64,000 nucleotides of DNA, taken from contig JAEUVU010000022.1 of the NCBI GenBank assembly GCA_016786725.1, positions 20,559 through 84,558 of the forward strand, given 5' to 3'. This stretch comes from Ferruginibacter sp. Its GTDB lineage: Bacteria; Bacteroidota; Bacteroidia; Chitinophagales; Chitinophagaceae. This document shows positions 53,728 to 63,166 of this stretch, in pieces. Numbering within the stretch: position 1 is the first letter of the stretch; every line of letters starts with the position of its first letter. The position numbers and the translations under genes were made by a program. The notes below the pieces were generated by a model. It searched no databases. It had not been told where the DNA came from and worked only from the letters and a program-made list of their open reading frames with translations.

Positions 53728-56700
53728 CTAAACTTCTAAACTATTCTTCAATATAAATATAGTGTTCGATGTAAGTTTTGAATCTGCTATCTCTTTACAA
53801 CCCATGTTCTTTTCTTTTGCAATCTCCCGTATCATATTACCAGAGAAAAAGTGCAGACCGGTTTCTTTTGTTTTGTTGAACTTCATCACTTTGGTTGAGA
53901 AGAACTCTGTAAGTTTTGTTTTCTCATGCATCTCCGCCTTCTCCGTATCACCATCCCTGATGATAACAATACCGCCGGCATTAAGGTTTGCAATGCACTT
54001 ATCAATCACCTGCGTTTGTTGTGCTATTGGCAAATAGTGCAGCATATCAGCCAAAATAATGCAATCATACTTTTCAAATTCAAAACCCATAACATCACTG
54101 TACACAAAATTAATTCTATCCGTTTTACTGAAGCAATTGTTAGCCGTATCAATTTTATCTTCGTCGTAATCAAGGCCGGTAATATTTCTTTGTACCGAAG
54201 TAAAAGAAAGCATATAGCTCATAAAACCATAGCCGCAGCCAATGTCCAAAATCTTTCCCTGCAACGGTATCAGTTCATGAAAGATCTCATAATTTTTTTC
54301 CAGTTTTGTTTTTATACGCATGTACCATTCCAATACCGGGCCTTTGTAAATATAATTATAGATAAGTTTTTCTCTAAAGTATTTCGGCTGCTCAATTTCT
54401 TTTCGCAGTGTTTCAAACTCCTGCCTGAAATAACGGCCAACCAGTTTTGCCCTTTCAGTATAATTATTCCCAAAGCCTGTATCATCCGGTTTTATACGTG
54501 GGAGATATTTAAGTGTTAACTGGCCGTTTTTTAATAACGAATCCTTTTTGGTAAGTGTATGATTTGTTCCGTGGATGATGATAGGCAGAATGTCCGCCTG
54601 AAGTTTTTCAGCTAAATAAAAAGCGCCTTTATGAAAACGGCCGATTGTTCCATCTTCTGACCTGGTACCTTCCGGAAAAATTACCAGTGAATAGCCATGT
54701 TTCATGCGGTCGGCAATCCTGTCAACATTCTGTTCAATTTCTTCCGTAGGAAAATAATCTGCCATGCGTATCACAGGTCCAAAGATGGGTGCATTCCATT
54801 TTTTTTTGTTTGTAAGCATTAATATTTTCGGGTAGAGCATGATCAGCGGAACGATATCCAAAGAAGACTGATGATTACAAATGATGATAGCAGGCTTTTT
54901 CAGGTCTTCTTTACCGGGATTGATGATATTCTTTTTTACATTACCCATTACATAGATCAAAAACCAACACGCTTTTGAAACCAGCAGGTGGTAAATATAT
55001 TTTCCCTTTTCTCTAACCTGCAATCTTATAAAACTTCGGCCAAGCACTGTAAAGAAAATGCTTACACCAATAAAGATTGAAAATGCAGTTGATGATTTGA
55101 TGAAGCCCCAGAGCGTCCAGGGAAATCGTTTTTTGCTTACCCGGTTTTTTATCAGCACCGAAAAAAAGAATGGTATCAATATCTGCGACATGATAACTAC
55201 GCATAAAATACCGATGATAGAGATTGATGCAATGGAACGCAGCGCCGGGTGTTTTGCAAAAATCAAAACACCCATACCGGCAATGGTTGTTATAGCAGAT
55301 AAAATGATGGATGATTTAAAAGAGGAGAGGTTCTTTTTACCGGTCTTATATTCCTGCAGCAAACCATCCATGATAAAGAGGCTGTAATCATCGCCCAAAC
55401 CAAAAATAAGCGCTGATATAATGATGTTGATGATATTGAACTGGATGCCTGCCATACCCATGATGCCTAAAATCCATATCCAGCTAATGAACATGGGGAT
55501 GAAGGAAACAAGCGTTAATTCTATTCTTCCATACATCAGTAATAACACAAAAAACACCAGCAATGATGTCATCAATGCAATTCTTGAAAAATCTGAGTTT
55601 ACAATTTCTACAAACCGGCTGGTAAGGTATTGCTTATCTAAAACCGTAACATGAGATTCATTTTCAAAAGCATTGTACACCTGTTGCTTTTTATCAGGAA
55701 AAGCTTTTACCAATGTTACAACGGTTGTTTTGCCGGGCTTTTCTGTTATATAATCATCAAGGAAGTTTTTACGGACATCCGCCATTGCCTCATTATCAAC
55801 CGGAACATATTCGTTATTAAGAAGCGATTTAAAATTTTCAAAAGCCGTTGCGCTGAATTTAAATGCCGGTCCTTCATGCCGCAAGGTTGCCATCAAAGCC
55901 TCTTTCTTTTCAGCAGTCCAGTAACGGTTCCATTTTTCAATTTTTATTTTTTGTAAAGAATCTGAAATGATGAGAGAAGAAACGCCGGAATATTTTTTTA
56001 CAATATCCCAGTTCTGCAGCTTCTCAATTTGTGTTACCAGTTTTTCATTATTGATCAAGGCTTCATCCAAAGTCTTTCCTTCGGTAACCAAATAAACCGA
56101 TTGTAACGCATATTGATTGATCTGGTTCAGTTGCTTTTCCGATGCTTTTAATTTGCTGCTCATGAAATTCATGTTCTGCAGGTCAGATTCAAAACCAACT
56201 TTACCTGCCCAAAAAGCAAACAGCACTGTTAATGCAAGAATGATGATGACTAAATATTTATTATACTCTGGTTTTAAAGCAGCTACTTTGTCTATCCATG
56301 AAAACTGGTGAACAATATGCGTTTGCTCTTCTTTTTTGCCGGCGATAAAATGTGGCAGAAAGATCAATGAGCAAAGAGAGGCGCCAATTAAACTGAAGGC
56401 CGCAAACAGGCCGAGGTCTTTCAGCATTTCAGATTCTACAAACTGCAGGCAAAAAAAACCACCAATGGTTGTAAAGCTGCCGATCGTCATCGGTAAAGCC
56501 AGGTCTTTAATTACTTCTCCTATATTTCTTGTGTGGCGGTAATGATTAAAAACATGCAGTGAATAATTTACTGCAATGCCCAACACAACCGAGCCTGTTC
56601 CCAAAGCGATCACTGATATTTTTCCCTTGATAAAATAAATGCAGGCTAAAGAGAACAATGCCCCGAAAACTACCGGCACCAAAATAATAAAGGGAGCTCT

Positions 56701-57567
56701 TTTCTTTCTGAAATAAATTCCCAGGAAAACAATTATAAATAAAACTGTAACACCCTGTGTTAATACCGAATCTTTACGAAGCTGCAATGCATTTCCTACA
56801 GAAACGGCAGTGGCTCCAAAATAACCTGCAGTAACATTGCTGCCTGGGTTATTGATCAAACTATCCAGTCCTTTTAACAGCAGTGCATTTTTACCGGTAT
56901 TGTTTGGGGGATATTTTGGGGTGATGAAAAGCATCAGGTGCTTTCTATCTTTGGTAACGATATAATTGTCGTACAATTCAAAATTCTCATCATACTGCAA
57001 TTGCTGCAGTTTTTTTAATCCAAGGAAACTAATGCCCACAGGATCTTTGGCAATTATACTTTTTAATGCAAAGCCCGCCGGAGATGTAAGCGTTCGCAGA
57101 TCCTGTTCCAGCGTTTGTTTAATCGTTTCGGGCTTTATCAGCGAATCAATAGCGGTATAATCTTTTTCATCTAAATAAACCGGTAGATGGTTGCTGATGG
57201 TTTCAAACATCTGCAGGACCAGTTCATCATCTGCCTTGTAATTAATTTTTGTAAAAAAGGGTGCAAGTTTTTGCCGGATATTTTCAACCAGTGTATCGGC
57301 ATAGGCAACCAGGCTGTCGGGTTCTGTAGCAGCAGTATCTTTTAATGATACGGTTATAGCGAGCTTATCTATGAACTTTGAGTTCTGAAAAACCTCGTTT
57401 AGTTTTTCTATCTTTTTATCTTTTGGTAATATCTTCGAAATATCTTCTTCAAACTTTACCTGCCAGGCAAAAAAACCAGCAGTCGTCAACAACGCAGCAA
57501 ACGTGATAAACAAAGCAGGCCTGCGCTTTGTATAAAAATTATAAATATTGAGCAATAGTTGTTCCAT
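53728..57567 (-). CDS. Three-domain fusion: MMPL/RND exporter, acyltransferase, methyltransferase
   Basis: Residues 1 to about 820 are an RND/MMPL exporter with two transmembrane domains and periplasmic loops (FEEDISKILPKDKKIEKL, LGDDYSLFIMDGLLQEY). At about residue 899, CNHQSSLD gives the PlsC-type acyltransferase HX4D motif, with FPEGTRSEDG. Around residue 1109, LDIGCGYG starts a class I methyltransferase (GLDYDEDKID, ILADMLHYLP). The fusion couples transport to acyl transfer and methylation. Its length, 1279 residues, exceeds a plain MMPL exporter. It starts 4 bp after the GT2 stop. Confidence 0.93.
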   Translation of the reverse strand: MEQLLLNIYNFYTKRRPALFITFAALLTTAGFFAWQVKFEEDISKILPKDKKIEKLNEVFQNSKFIDKLAITVSLKDTAATEPDSLVAYADTLVENIRQKLAPFFTKINYKADDELVLQMFETISNHLPVYLDEKDYTAIDSLIKPETIKQTLEQDLRTLTSPAGFALKSIIAKDPVGISFLGLKKLQQLQYDENFELYDNYIVTKDRKHLMLFITPKYPPNNTGKNALLLKGLDSLINNPGSNVTAGYFGATAVSVGNALQLRKDSVLTQGVTVLFIIVFLGIYFRKKRAPFIILVPVVFGALFSLACIYFIKGKISVIALGTGSVVLGIAVNYSLHVFNHYRHTRNIGEVIKDLALPMTIGSFTTIGGFFCLQFVESEMLKDLGLFAAFSLIGASLCSLIFLPHFIAGKKEEQTHIVHQFSWIDKVAALKPEYNKYLVIIILALTVLFAFWAGKVGFESDLQNMNFMSSKLKASEKQLNQINQYALQSVYLVTEGKTLDEALINNEKLVTQIEKLQNWDIVKKYSGVSSLIISDSLQKIKIEKWNRYWTAEKKEALMATLRHEGPAFKFSATAFENFKSLLNNEYVPVDNEAMADVRKNFLDDYITEKPGKTTVVTLVKAFPDKKQQVYNAFENESHVTVLDKQYLTSRFVEIVNSDFSRIALMTSLLVFFVLLLMYGRIELTLVSFIPMFISWIWILGIMGMAGIQFNIINIIISALIFGLGDDYSLFIMDGLLQEYKTGKKNLSSFKSSIILSAITTIAGMGVLIFAKHPALRSIASISIIGILCVVIMSQILIPFFFSVLIKNRVSKKRFPWTLWGFIKSSTAFSIFIGVSIFFTVLGRSFIRLQVREKGKYIYHLLVSKACWFLIYVMGNVKKNIINPGKEDLKKPAIIICNHQSSLDIVPLIMLYPKILMLTNKKKWNAPIFGPVIRMADYFPTEEIEQNVDRIADRMKHGYSLVIFPEGTRSEDGTIGRFHKGAFYLAEKLQADILPIIIHGTNHTLTKKDSLLKNGQLTLKYLPRIKPDDTGFGNNYTERAKLVGRYFRQEFETLRKEIEQPKYFREKLIYNYIYKGPVLEWYMRIKTKLEKNYEIFHELIPLQGKILDIGCGYGFMSYMLSFTSVQRNITGLDYDEDKIDTANNCFSKTDRINFVYSDVMGFEFEKYDCIILADMLHYLPIAQQTQVIDKCIANLNAGGIVIIRDGDTEKAEMHEKTKLTEFFSTKVMKFNKTKETGLHFFSGNMIREIAKEKNMGCKEIADSKLTSNTIFILKNSLEV

Positions 57568-57570
57568 GCA

Positions 57571-58770
57571 CTAATCGGCTTTTGAAATAACGGCCTGCTT
57601 TTTACCGATCAGTTTTAAAAAAATAAAGGTGGCTAAACCAAAAATCACAGCTGTAACAACAGCCAGGGTAATGCTGCCAAAAATATATTGCTGCAGATTT
57701 TTTTGTATGGAATTTAATGTAATAGCATTGCTGAAATCAAAATGCATGGCATTGGCACCCATCCAGAAAGCACCCATTTTATAACTCAAAAAAATGATCA
57801 GTGGGATCATGGGCGGGATGCTGATATTAGCTGCAACAATAACAATAGGCTTATTCAGTTTAAATAAAATAGCCAGGAAAATAGCAGCAGCCAGTTGAAA
57901 ACCCCAGATTGGAATGATACCCATAAAAACGCCAAATGCAACCGACATTGCTTTTAGTTGTGGGGTATGATGTGGGTTAAATAAATGTTCGTCCAAAACT
58001 TTTTTCATTTTTTTTGGACTGAACAATGTGCGGATAATATCACGTGGCTTTATATACAAAGCCGTGATCAATACTAAAATTGTGTTTAAAACACTGATGC
58101 GGAAAAAATCTTTAAAGGGCCTGAAATGCGAAACCCGTTCACCCGCAGGCGCATAGTAAACCGTAACAGGAACCGAGATCACTTTTACCCCCTTCCACGC
58201 CAGCCTCACCAATGCTTCAATTTCAAATTCATATTTACGGGTTATGAAGCGCATTTTTTTTATTGGCTCTAAAGGATACAGGCGATAACCTGATTGTGTA
58301 TCAGGGCTGGTAATTCCGGTCTCTACCTTAAACCAGAAATTGGAGAACTTGTTGCCAAAACTGCTGCCTCCCGGTACAGATGCCTGCCCCATATTTCTTG
58401 CACCGATAATAACTGCGTTTGGTTCTTCTTCAAGCTTATTTATAAAGGCAGGAAGGTCTTTTGCAAAATGCTGCCCGTCTGAATCAATTGTAATGGCATA
58501 ATTATATCCCTTATCAAGGGCATACTTAAATGCAGTGCGAAGCGCCCAGCCCTTACCAGCATTTTTTTGGTAACTGATGAACTGAACCGCCGTAAATTGC
58601 TTTACAACTTCAACTGTGTTGTCAGTGGACCCGTCATTCACCACAATGATATCACTGGTATACTCCGCCACATCTTCAATAACCTTTGCCAACGTAGCAG
58701 CGTTGTTATAGGTAGGAATAATAACACAGACTTTCAAAACCTCAAATTTTTCCTTCAGGGAACCGGTCAT
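57571..58770 (-). CDS. GT2 glycosyltransferase fused to a DUF2062 membrane domain
   Basis: The N-terminal GT2 domain has CVIIPTYNNAATL, IIVVNDGSTDNT and TIDSDGQHF (metal-binding DSD); a cytoplasmic-facing active site is expected. The C-terminal half (about 260-390) is a DUF2062-type membrane domain (GIIPIWGFQLAAAIFLAI, ANISIPPMIPLIIFL). It could glycosylate a lipid-linked acceptor or resemble polyprenyl-phosphate glycosyltransferases. It lies beside the MMPL fusion in the same direction. Confidence 0.88.
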   Translation of the reverse strand: MTGSLKEKFEVLKVCVIIPTYNNAATLAKVIEDVAEYTSDIIVVNDGSTDNTVEVVKQFTAVQFISYQKNAGKGWALRTAFKYALDKGYNYAITIDSDGQHFAKDLPAFINKLEEEPNAVIIGARNMGQASVPGGSSFGNKFSNFWFKVETGITSPDTQSGYRLYPLEPIKKMRFITRKYEFEIEALVRLAWKGVKVISVPVTVYYAPAGERVSHFRPFKDFFRISVLNTILVLITALYIKPRDIIRTLFSPKKMKKVLDEHLFNPHHTPQLKAMSVAFGVFMGIIPIWGFQLAAAIFLAILFKLNKPIVIVAANISIPPMIPLIIFLSYKMGAFWMGANAMHFDFSNAITLNSIQKNLQQYIFGSITLAVVTAVIFGLATFIFLKLIGKKQAVISKAD

Positions 58771-58849
58771 TATTTTGGTGATTAAATATAAATTTTTGCC
58801 TAAAAACGCGGTAAAATTATAACAATAACGGCAATAAGCACGGGTCGTT

Positions 58850-60547
58850 TTAAGCCCGGCTATCTACTTTACTTACAAAGCGTTTTTTCTTATCTGCCAT
58901 GCGCTGGTGCATCCAGGCAGGCCATTGGCTGCTGTCTTCAGCATCATAAATACGAAGAGCCTGTAATTCGTCTTTTTGAAGAAGGTCTTCTTCGCTGCAT
59001 CTTAAAATTTCTGCTGCTGTTTTTACGCCGGAATAACTGGAGCCTGCAACCCCATGGCTTAAAATACTGGCTCCGCACATATACAGGTTCTCAATTTCGG
59101 TTTTTGCTTTGAAGGAGAAGGGGCCGGTTTGCATAAAGCCCTTTTCGGTTCCATATACATTGCCTTTGGTTGAGTTGATGTAGAATTCGTTGGTGATGGG
59201 GGTACCGACTTCGAGATGAATAATGTTATCATGTACTGCCGGTAATATCCTTTTAAAAGTATTCAGCAGTTTTTCGCTAAGCCTTTCTTTTATTTTTAAA
59301 TACCTTTCATTGCCTGCGCCCTGCCCGGTATTTAAAGCCTTAAAGGAGTCATAGTCGATAAACGTTACCACCTCAATGGTATGATGCCGGCCGTTGAAAC
59401 TCAATGGATCTTTTAATGAAGAGCAACTTATGAACAGTGAATCAAACTCATCTTTTTCAAGTATTGAAACCTTCGTGAGGTCATCATAAATCTCATCCAT
59501 GTCTTTATCCGGCATAAACCATATATTACCAGAGTCAAGCCCCGCCTCACGTACATCCATATCAACCGAAATAAAGAACATCAGGGAAGTAACAGAATAG
59601 CGGGTAGCATGTAGTTTTCTGATCAGCTTATTACTTAAGTGTTTGTGCCCAACCAGCTTAAAAGTTGCATCAGGGTCGGCATTGGAAACAACGCGATTTG
59701 CGAGGATGATCTCTCCGTTTTGCATTTCCACGCCGATAGCTTTATTTTTTTTGCCTGAAGATGGTTTCTTTTGAATTAATATTTTTTTTACCGCTTCACC
59801 GGTCTTTATTTCACCGCTGTGCTTTTTTATAGCATTGGTCATGGCTTTTACAATGGCTGCGCCGCCACCCATTGGGTAAAAGCCGCCGTTAAAATAATGG
59901 TCCATCAATGCACAATGAAAAGGAAAACTTGCTTTGGCAGGAGGCAGGCCATGATCACCACATTGTATGTTCAATACTTTTTTCAGCAGCGGGTCTTTAA
60001 TATGCCAGCCAATCACCCGCTTTAACCTGAATAAGCCATACCTGCCCAGATTTCTTGTACGGTATGCAATGGTGAGGTTGTCCCAAAAACCATTCATCTT
60101 GGGTATAAGCTGTATTTCCCTGCCTACTTTTTTTACCAGGCTAAGATATTTTCTTATCCCCTTTTTTTCCTTTGGAAAACGTTTGGATAACGATTCACAA
60201 AGGCGCTCCAACCCTGCAGGCATATCTATTCGTTCATTCCCTATCCAGCAATGCTCATAGGCATCTTTGTTCATCCTGAAAAATACAAGCTCATTGGCAA
60301 TGCCCAGGCCTTCATACAAGTTACAACTGGCTTCGCCTTTATCAATGCTGCCAATATAATGTACCCCTGGGCTATAACGATGCCCGTCAATATAAAAACT
60401 ATGGCACCAGCCTCCCGGTACATAATGCTGTTCAATAACAGCCACTTTTTGGCCTGCCCGTGCCAGGCAAAGTGCAGCGGATAAACCGCCGGCACCAGAG
60501 CCGATAATGATCGTATCAAATACCTGTTTGCCAGTTAGCTCATCCAA
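58850..60547 (-). CDS. Phytoene desaturase-like FAD oxidoreductase (2 of 2)
   Basis: IIGSGAGGLSAALCLARAGQKVAVIEQHYVPGGW and HRYSPGVHYIGS show the same FAD fold as the 52150 enzyme; GGGAAIVKAM and YMCGASILSHGVAGSSYSG complete the FAD site. It is longer (565 residues) than its relative. The two enzymes may act on different ends of the pigment or different chain states. It is the first gene of the second minus-strand block. Confidence 0.88.
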   Translation of the reverse strand: MDELTGKQVFDTIIIGSGAGGLSAALCLARAGQKVAVIEQHYVPGGWCHSFYIDGHRYSPGVHYIGSIDKGEASCNLYEGLGIANELVFFRMNKDAYEHCWIGNERIDMPAGLERLCESLSKRFPKEKKGIRKYLSLVKKVGREIQLIPKMNGFWDNLTIAYRTRNLGRYGLFRLKRVIGWHIKDPLLKKVLNIQCGDHGLPPAKASFPFHCALMDHYFNGGFYPMGGGAAIVKAMTNAIKKHSGEIKTGEAVKKILIQKKPSSGKKNKAIGVEMQNGEIILANRVVSNADPDATFKLVGHKHLSNKLIRKLHATRYSVTSLMFFISVDMDVREAGLDSGNIWFMPDKDMDEIYDDLTKVSILEKDEFDSLFISCSSLKDPLSFNGRHHTIEVVTFIDYDSFKALNTGQGAGNERYLKIKERLSEKLLNTFKRILPAVHDNIIHLEVGTPITNEFYINSTKGNVYGTEKGFMQTGPFSFKAKTEIENLYMCGASILSHGVAGSSYSGVKTAAEILRCSEEDLLQKDELQALRIYDAEDSSQWPAWMHQRMADKKKRFVSKVDSRA

Positions 60548-60761
60548 AATTTGTTAAAGTTTTGTCTAAAGAAATGAAATTTAAGCTGTAATCTAAACTT
60601 AAAAACTGAGCTTTTTACGTATAGTTTATACTTAATTAAACAGCATTCTTAAAGTTTTAAACAAAAAAATCACTGTGGCATGGTTTTGGTTTTTAGCGGT
60701 TCGGTTTTCTGGTAAATCCAATTATTGAAAATACATTTTTAAACTTTAAAATCTAAATATT

Positions 60762-61727
60762 ATGTCAGAAACAAACTTCCCTGCGCCATCTGCACAGGCC
60801 ACAAAGGGCAATAACTCCAAAAATGTCATTATTGGTATTTTAGCTACAGCACTTATCGCAGTTTCAGGTTACCTGATTTATACAAAAAACGATACATCTA
60901 AAACCATACATCAGCAGGAAACAACCATCGCAAAAGTATCGGATGAAAAAAGTGATGTGCAGGCAAATTTTGATGCATCACTTGCCAGGCTTGATTCTAT
61001 GTCGACCGTAAATACCGGCCTTGAAAGCCAGTTGACTGAAAAGAACGCAGAAATTGCCAAAATAAAAACAGAGATCCGCAGCATCTTAAACAAGAAAAAT
61101 GCAACTGCCGCAGAACTGGGCAGAGCAAAAACATTGATAGCTTCTTTAAATGAAAAGATCACCACTATGGAGGCGGATATTGCAAAGCTGAAAGAAGAAA
61201 ACCAGACTCTTACTACCAGCAACGCAACATTAACGCAGGAAAAAGAAACATTGACTAAAGACCTTACAGCAACTACTGAGGTAAAAGTAGCGCTTGAAAA
61301 GAAAGTAGATATTGCTTCTACTTTAAATGCAAGCAACATTGTTATTACACCTATTAATGTAAAAAACAACGGTAAGGAAAAAGTTTCATCAACTGCTAAA
61401 AGGGTTGATAAGCTGATGGTAAGTTTTGATGTTGACAACCGTATTATTCAATCAGGTACTACAGATGTGTACGTAGTAGTTTTAGGTCCGGATGGTAAGG
61501 CCATTAATACCGGAGCAGAAACTTTTACTACCCGTGAAGAAGTAGCAATGCCTTTTACTGCTAAAATGCCGGTTGATCTTGAAACAGCAAAAAAGAAGAA
61601 TGTTGAATTTGCATTTACTCCGGGAGCAAGTTTTGTACAGGGTGCTTATACTGTACAAATTTATCAGAATGGTTTTCTGATCGGGCAGGGAACCCGTGAA
61701 TTAAAGAAAGGTGGTTTATTCAGCTAA
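60762..61727 (+). CDS. Membrane-anchored coiled-coil protein, unknown function
   Basis: A transmembrane helix (VIIGILATALIAVSGYLIY, residues about 23-41) follows a short cytoplasmic tail. A long coiled coil (about 50-185, with many E/K/L heptads) leads to a C-terminal beta-rich domain (KLMVSFDVDNRIIQSGTTDVYVVVLGPDG and YTVQIYQNGFLIGQGTREL). No enzyme motif. It may be a periplasmic structural or scaffold protein. Ends before a strong terminator. Confidence 0.7.
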   Translation: MSETNFPAPSAQATKGNNSKNVIIGILATALIAVSGYLIYTKNDTSKTIHQQETTIAKVSDEKSDVQANFDASLARLDSMSTVNTGLESQLTEKNAEIAKIKTEIRSILNKKNATAAELGRAKTLIASLNEKITTMEADIAKLKEENQTLTTSNATLTQEKETLTKDLTATTEVKVALEKKVDIASTLNASNIVITPINVKNNGKEKVSSTAKRVDKLMVSFDVDNRIIQSGTTDVYVVVLGPDGKAINTGAETFTTREEVAMPFTAKMPVDLETAKKKNVEFAFTPGASFVQGAYTVQIYQNGFLIGQGTRELKKGGLFS

Positions 61728-61772
61728 GGATATTTTCAAACAAAATAATTACAGATTACTGTAATTTTAAGG

Positions 61773-61807
61773 GCTATCTGGATTTAAAAATTCAGGTAGC
61801 TTTTTTT
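61773..61807 (+). terminator. Terminator after the coiled-coil gene
   Basis: GCTATCTG and CAGGTAGC (to 61800) form the stem with G-T pairs, followed by a seven-T run at 61801-61807. A second small hairpin, AATTACAG and CTGTAATT (61747-61766), lies just upstream. Confidence 0.85.
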
Positions 61808-61874
61808 ATTTTCTGTGATGTTCTGTTTCAAGAGATGTCTGCATTAATACTGGCATTTTAAAATCATTATTTAT

Positions 61875-61882
61875 TAGCTTTG
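61875..61882 (+). promoter_or_regulatory. -7 promoter box upstream of 61895
   Basis: TAGCTTTG matches the TAnnTTTG consensus 13 bp before the ATG at 61895, giving a very short leader. A -33 box is not clear. Confidence 0.5.
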
Positions 61883-61894
61883 TATTTTAAAGAC

Positions 61895-63166
61895 ATGAAG
61901 AGAAATATAAAAACGGTGGCTATCATTGGCGGTGGCCCTTCGGGTTGTTCGTTAGCCACCTTGTTAAAAAGAAAAGGGTTTAAAGTTGCTGTTTTTTACC
62001 TGGAAAAAAGACCGGAGATTATTGTGGGAGAATCCCTGGTGCCGGCTATTGTACCGTATTTGCGTCAGTTGGGTGTAGAGGATGAGGTAAAATCATATAG
62101 TACTTATAAACCCGGTGCTTCTGTATGGGTCAGTAAAGATGAAGAAGCCACATCGCCATTTAGTTTCGGTGGTGGTGGCTTGCCCCCTTACGCCTACAAT
62201 GTACCCCGTACAAAATTTGATAAAACTATTTTTGACCTGGCTGTTCGTGAAGGAGTTATTTTTTTCAACCAGGCTGCTAAACTTGAGCAGGTTGGTAACA
62301 CAGATGAAATTAAATTAAGCGACGATACTATCACCGACATCAATGATTTTTTTAACGGCCAGCCAGATTTGATTGTGGATGCCAGCGGCCGGTCCCGTAC
62401 AATCTCCCGTCTTTTGGATATTCCTACAAAGGAAGGAGACAGAAAAGATATTGCCATTTTTGCCCATCTCAGTGGAGCTGAAAAAATTGAGCCTTATAAT
62501 ATACACCTGCACCGGCTTGAAAAAGGCTGGAACTGGAGAATACCGTTACCCGACCGTATTTCGGTAGGAGTTGTAATTGACCCAAAGCATATTAAGGAGT
62601 ACGGCTCAACCAAAGAAGAACAATACGATAACTTCCTTAAATCTGATGAAACGCTCAGCAAGTTTACTGCCAATGCAAAACGAGAAACCGGCGTAGCTCA
62701 ATACAATAACTACCAGCTCATCTCTCAAAAAATGTATGGCAAAAACTGGCTGCTTACAGGCGATGCTGGTGGTTTTTTGGATCCAATTTTTTCATCCGGA
62801 CTTTTTTTAGCTATTAAAGGTTCGTTTGAAGCAGCTGAAGCCATTGGTGTGGGTACGGATGCTGCATTTAAAAAATATCAAAAAAACCAGTTGTACGAAC
62901 TGGCCATCTGGCAAAAGTTGGTTGATACCTGGTACAGCGGAGGTTTATTTACCCTTTTTAAGGTTGGGCAAGACAGGATGGATACAGCCTTTGGCAGATT
63001 CATCGGTCCACATATGCAGCGACACTTAACCCGTATTTTTTCAGGCGAAGCAGTTTACAGGAACTACAGTCGGGCTTTTTTAAACTTTGTACTTGGGCCT
63101 ATGATAAGATGGATGAAAGTTGGCAGACTTCATAATAGAAATATAAGAGATCTGGAGATTAAATAA
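61895..63166 (+). CDS. FAD-dependent halogenase-like oxidoreductase (3 of 3)
   Basis: The ATG at 61895 is preferred over the earlier TTG at 61880, which lies inside the -7 box. GGGPSG (12-17), EIIVGESLVP (41-50) and WNWRIP (212-217) give the WxWxIP halogenase-like pattern, and FLDPIFSSG follows. It has its own promoter and lies outside the main operons. It could be a tailoring enzyme of the pigment or of another metabolite. Confidence 0.82.
   Translation: MKRNIKTVAIIGGGPSGCSLATLLKRKGFKVAVFYLEKRPEIIVGESLVPAIVPYLRQLGVEDEVKSYSTYKPGASVWVSKDEEATSPFSFGGGGLPPYAYNVPRTKFDKTIFDLAVREGVIFFNQAAKLEQVGNTDEIKLSDDTITDINDFFNGQPDLIVDASGRSRTISRLLDIPTKEGDRKDIAIFAHLSGAEKIEPYNIHLHRLEKGWNWRIPLPDRISVGVVIDPKHIKEYGSTKEEQYDNFLKSDETLSKFTANAKRETGVAQYNNYQLISQKMYGKNWLLTGDAGGFLDPIFSSGLFLAIKGSFEAAEAIGVGTDAAFKKYQKNQLYELAIWQKLVDTWYSGGLFTLFKVGQDRMDTAFGRFIGPHMQRHLTRIFSGEAVYRNYSRAFLNFVLGPMIRWMKVGRLHNRNIRDLEIK

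Noticed and set aside
58771..58849. Gap between GT2 and desaturase as another intercistronic hairpin
   Set aside because: Only a four-base stem (CGGG/CCCG) is present, so it is not counted with the other repeats.
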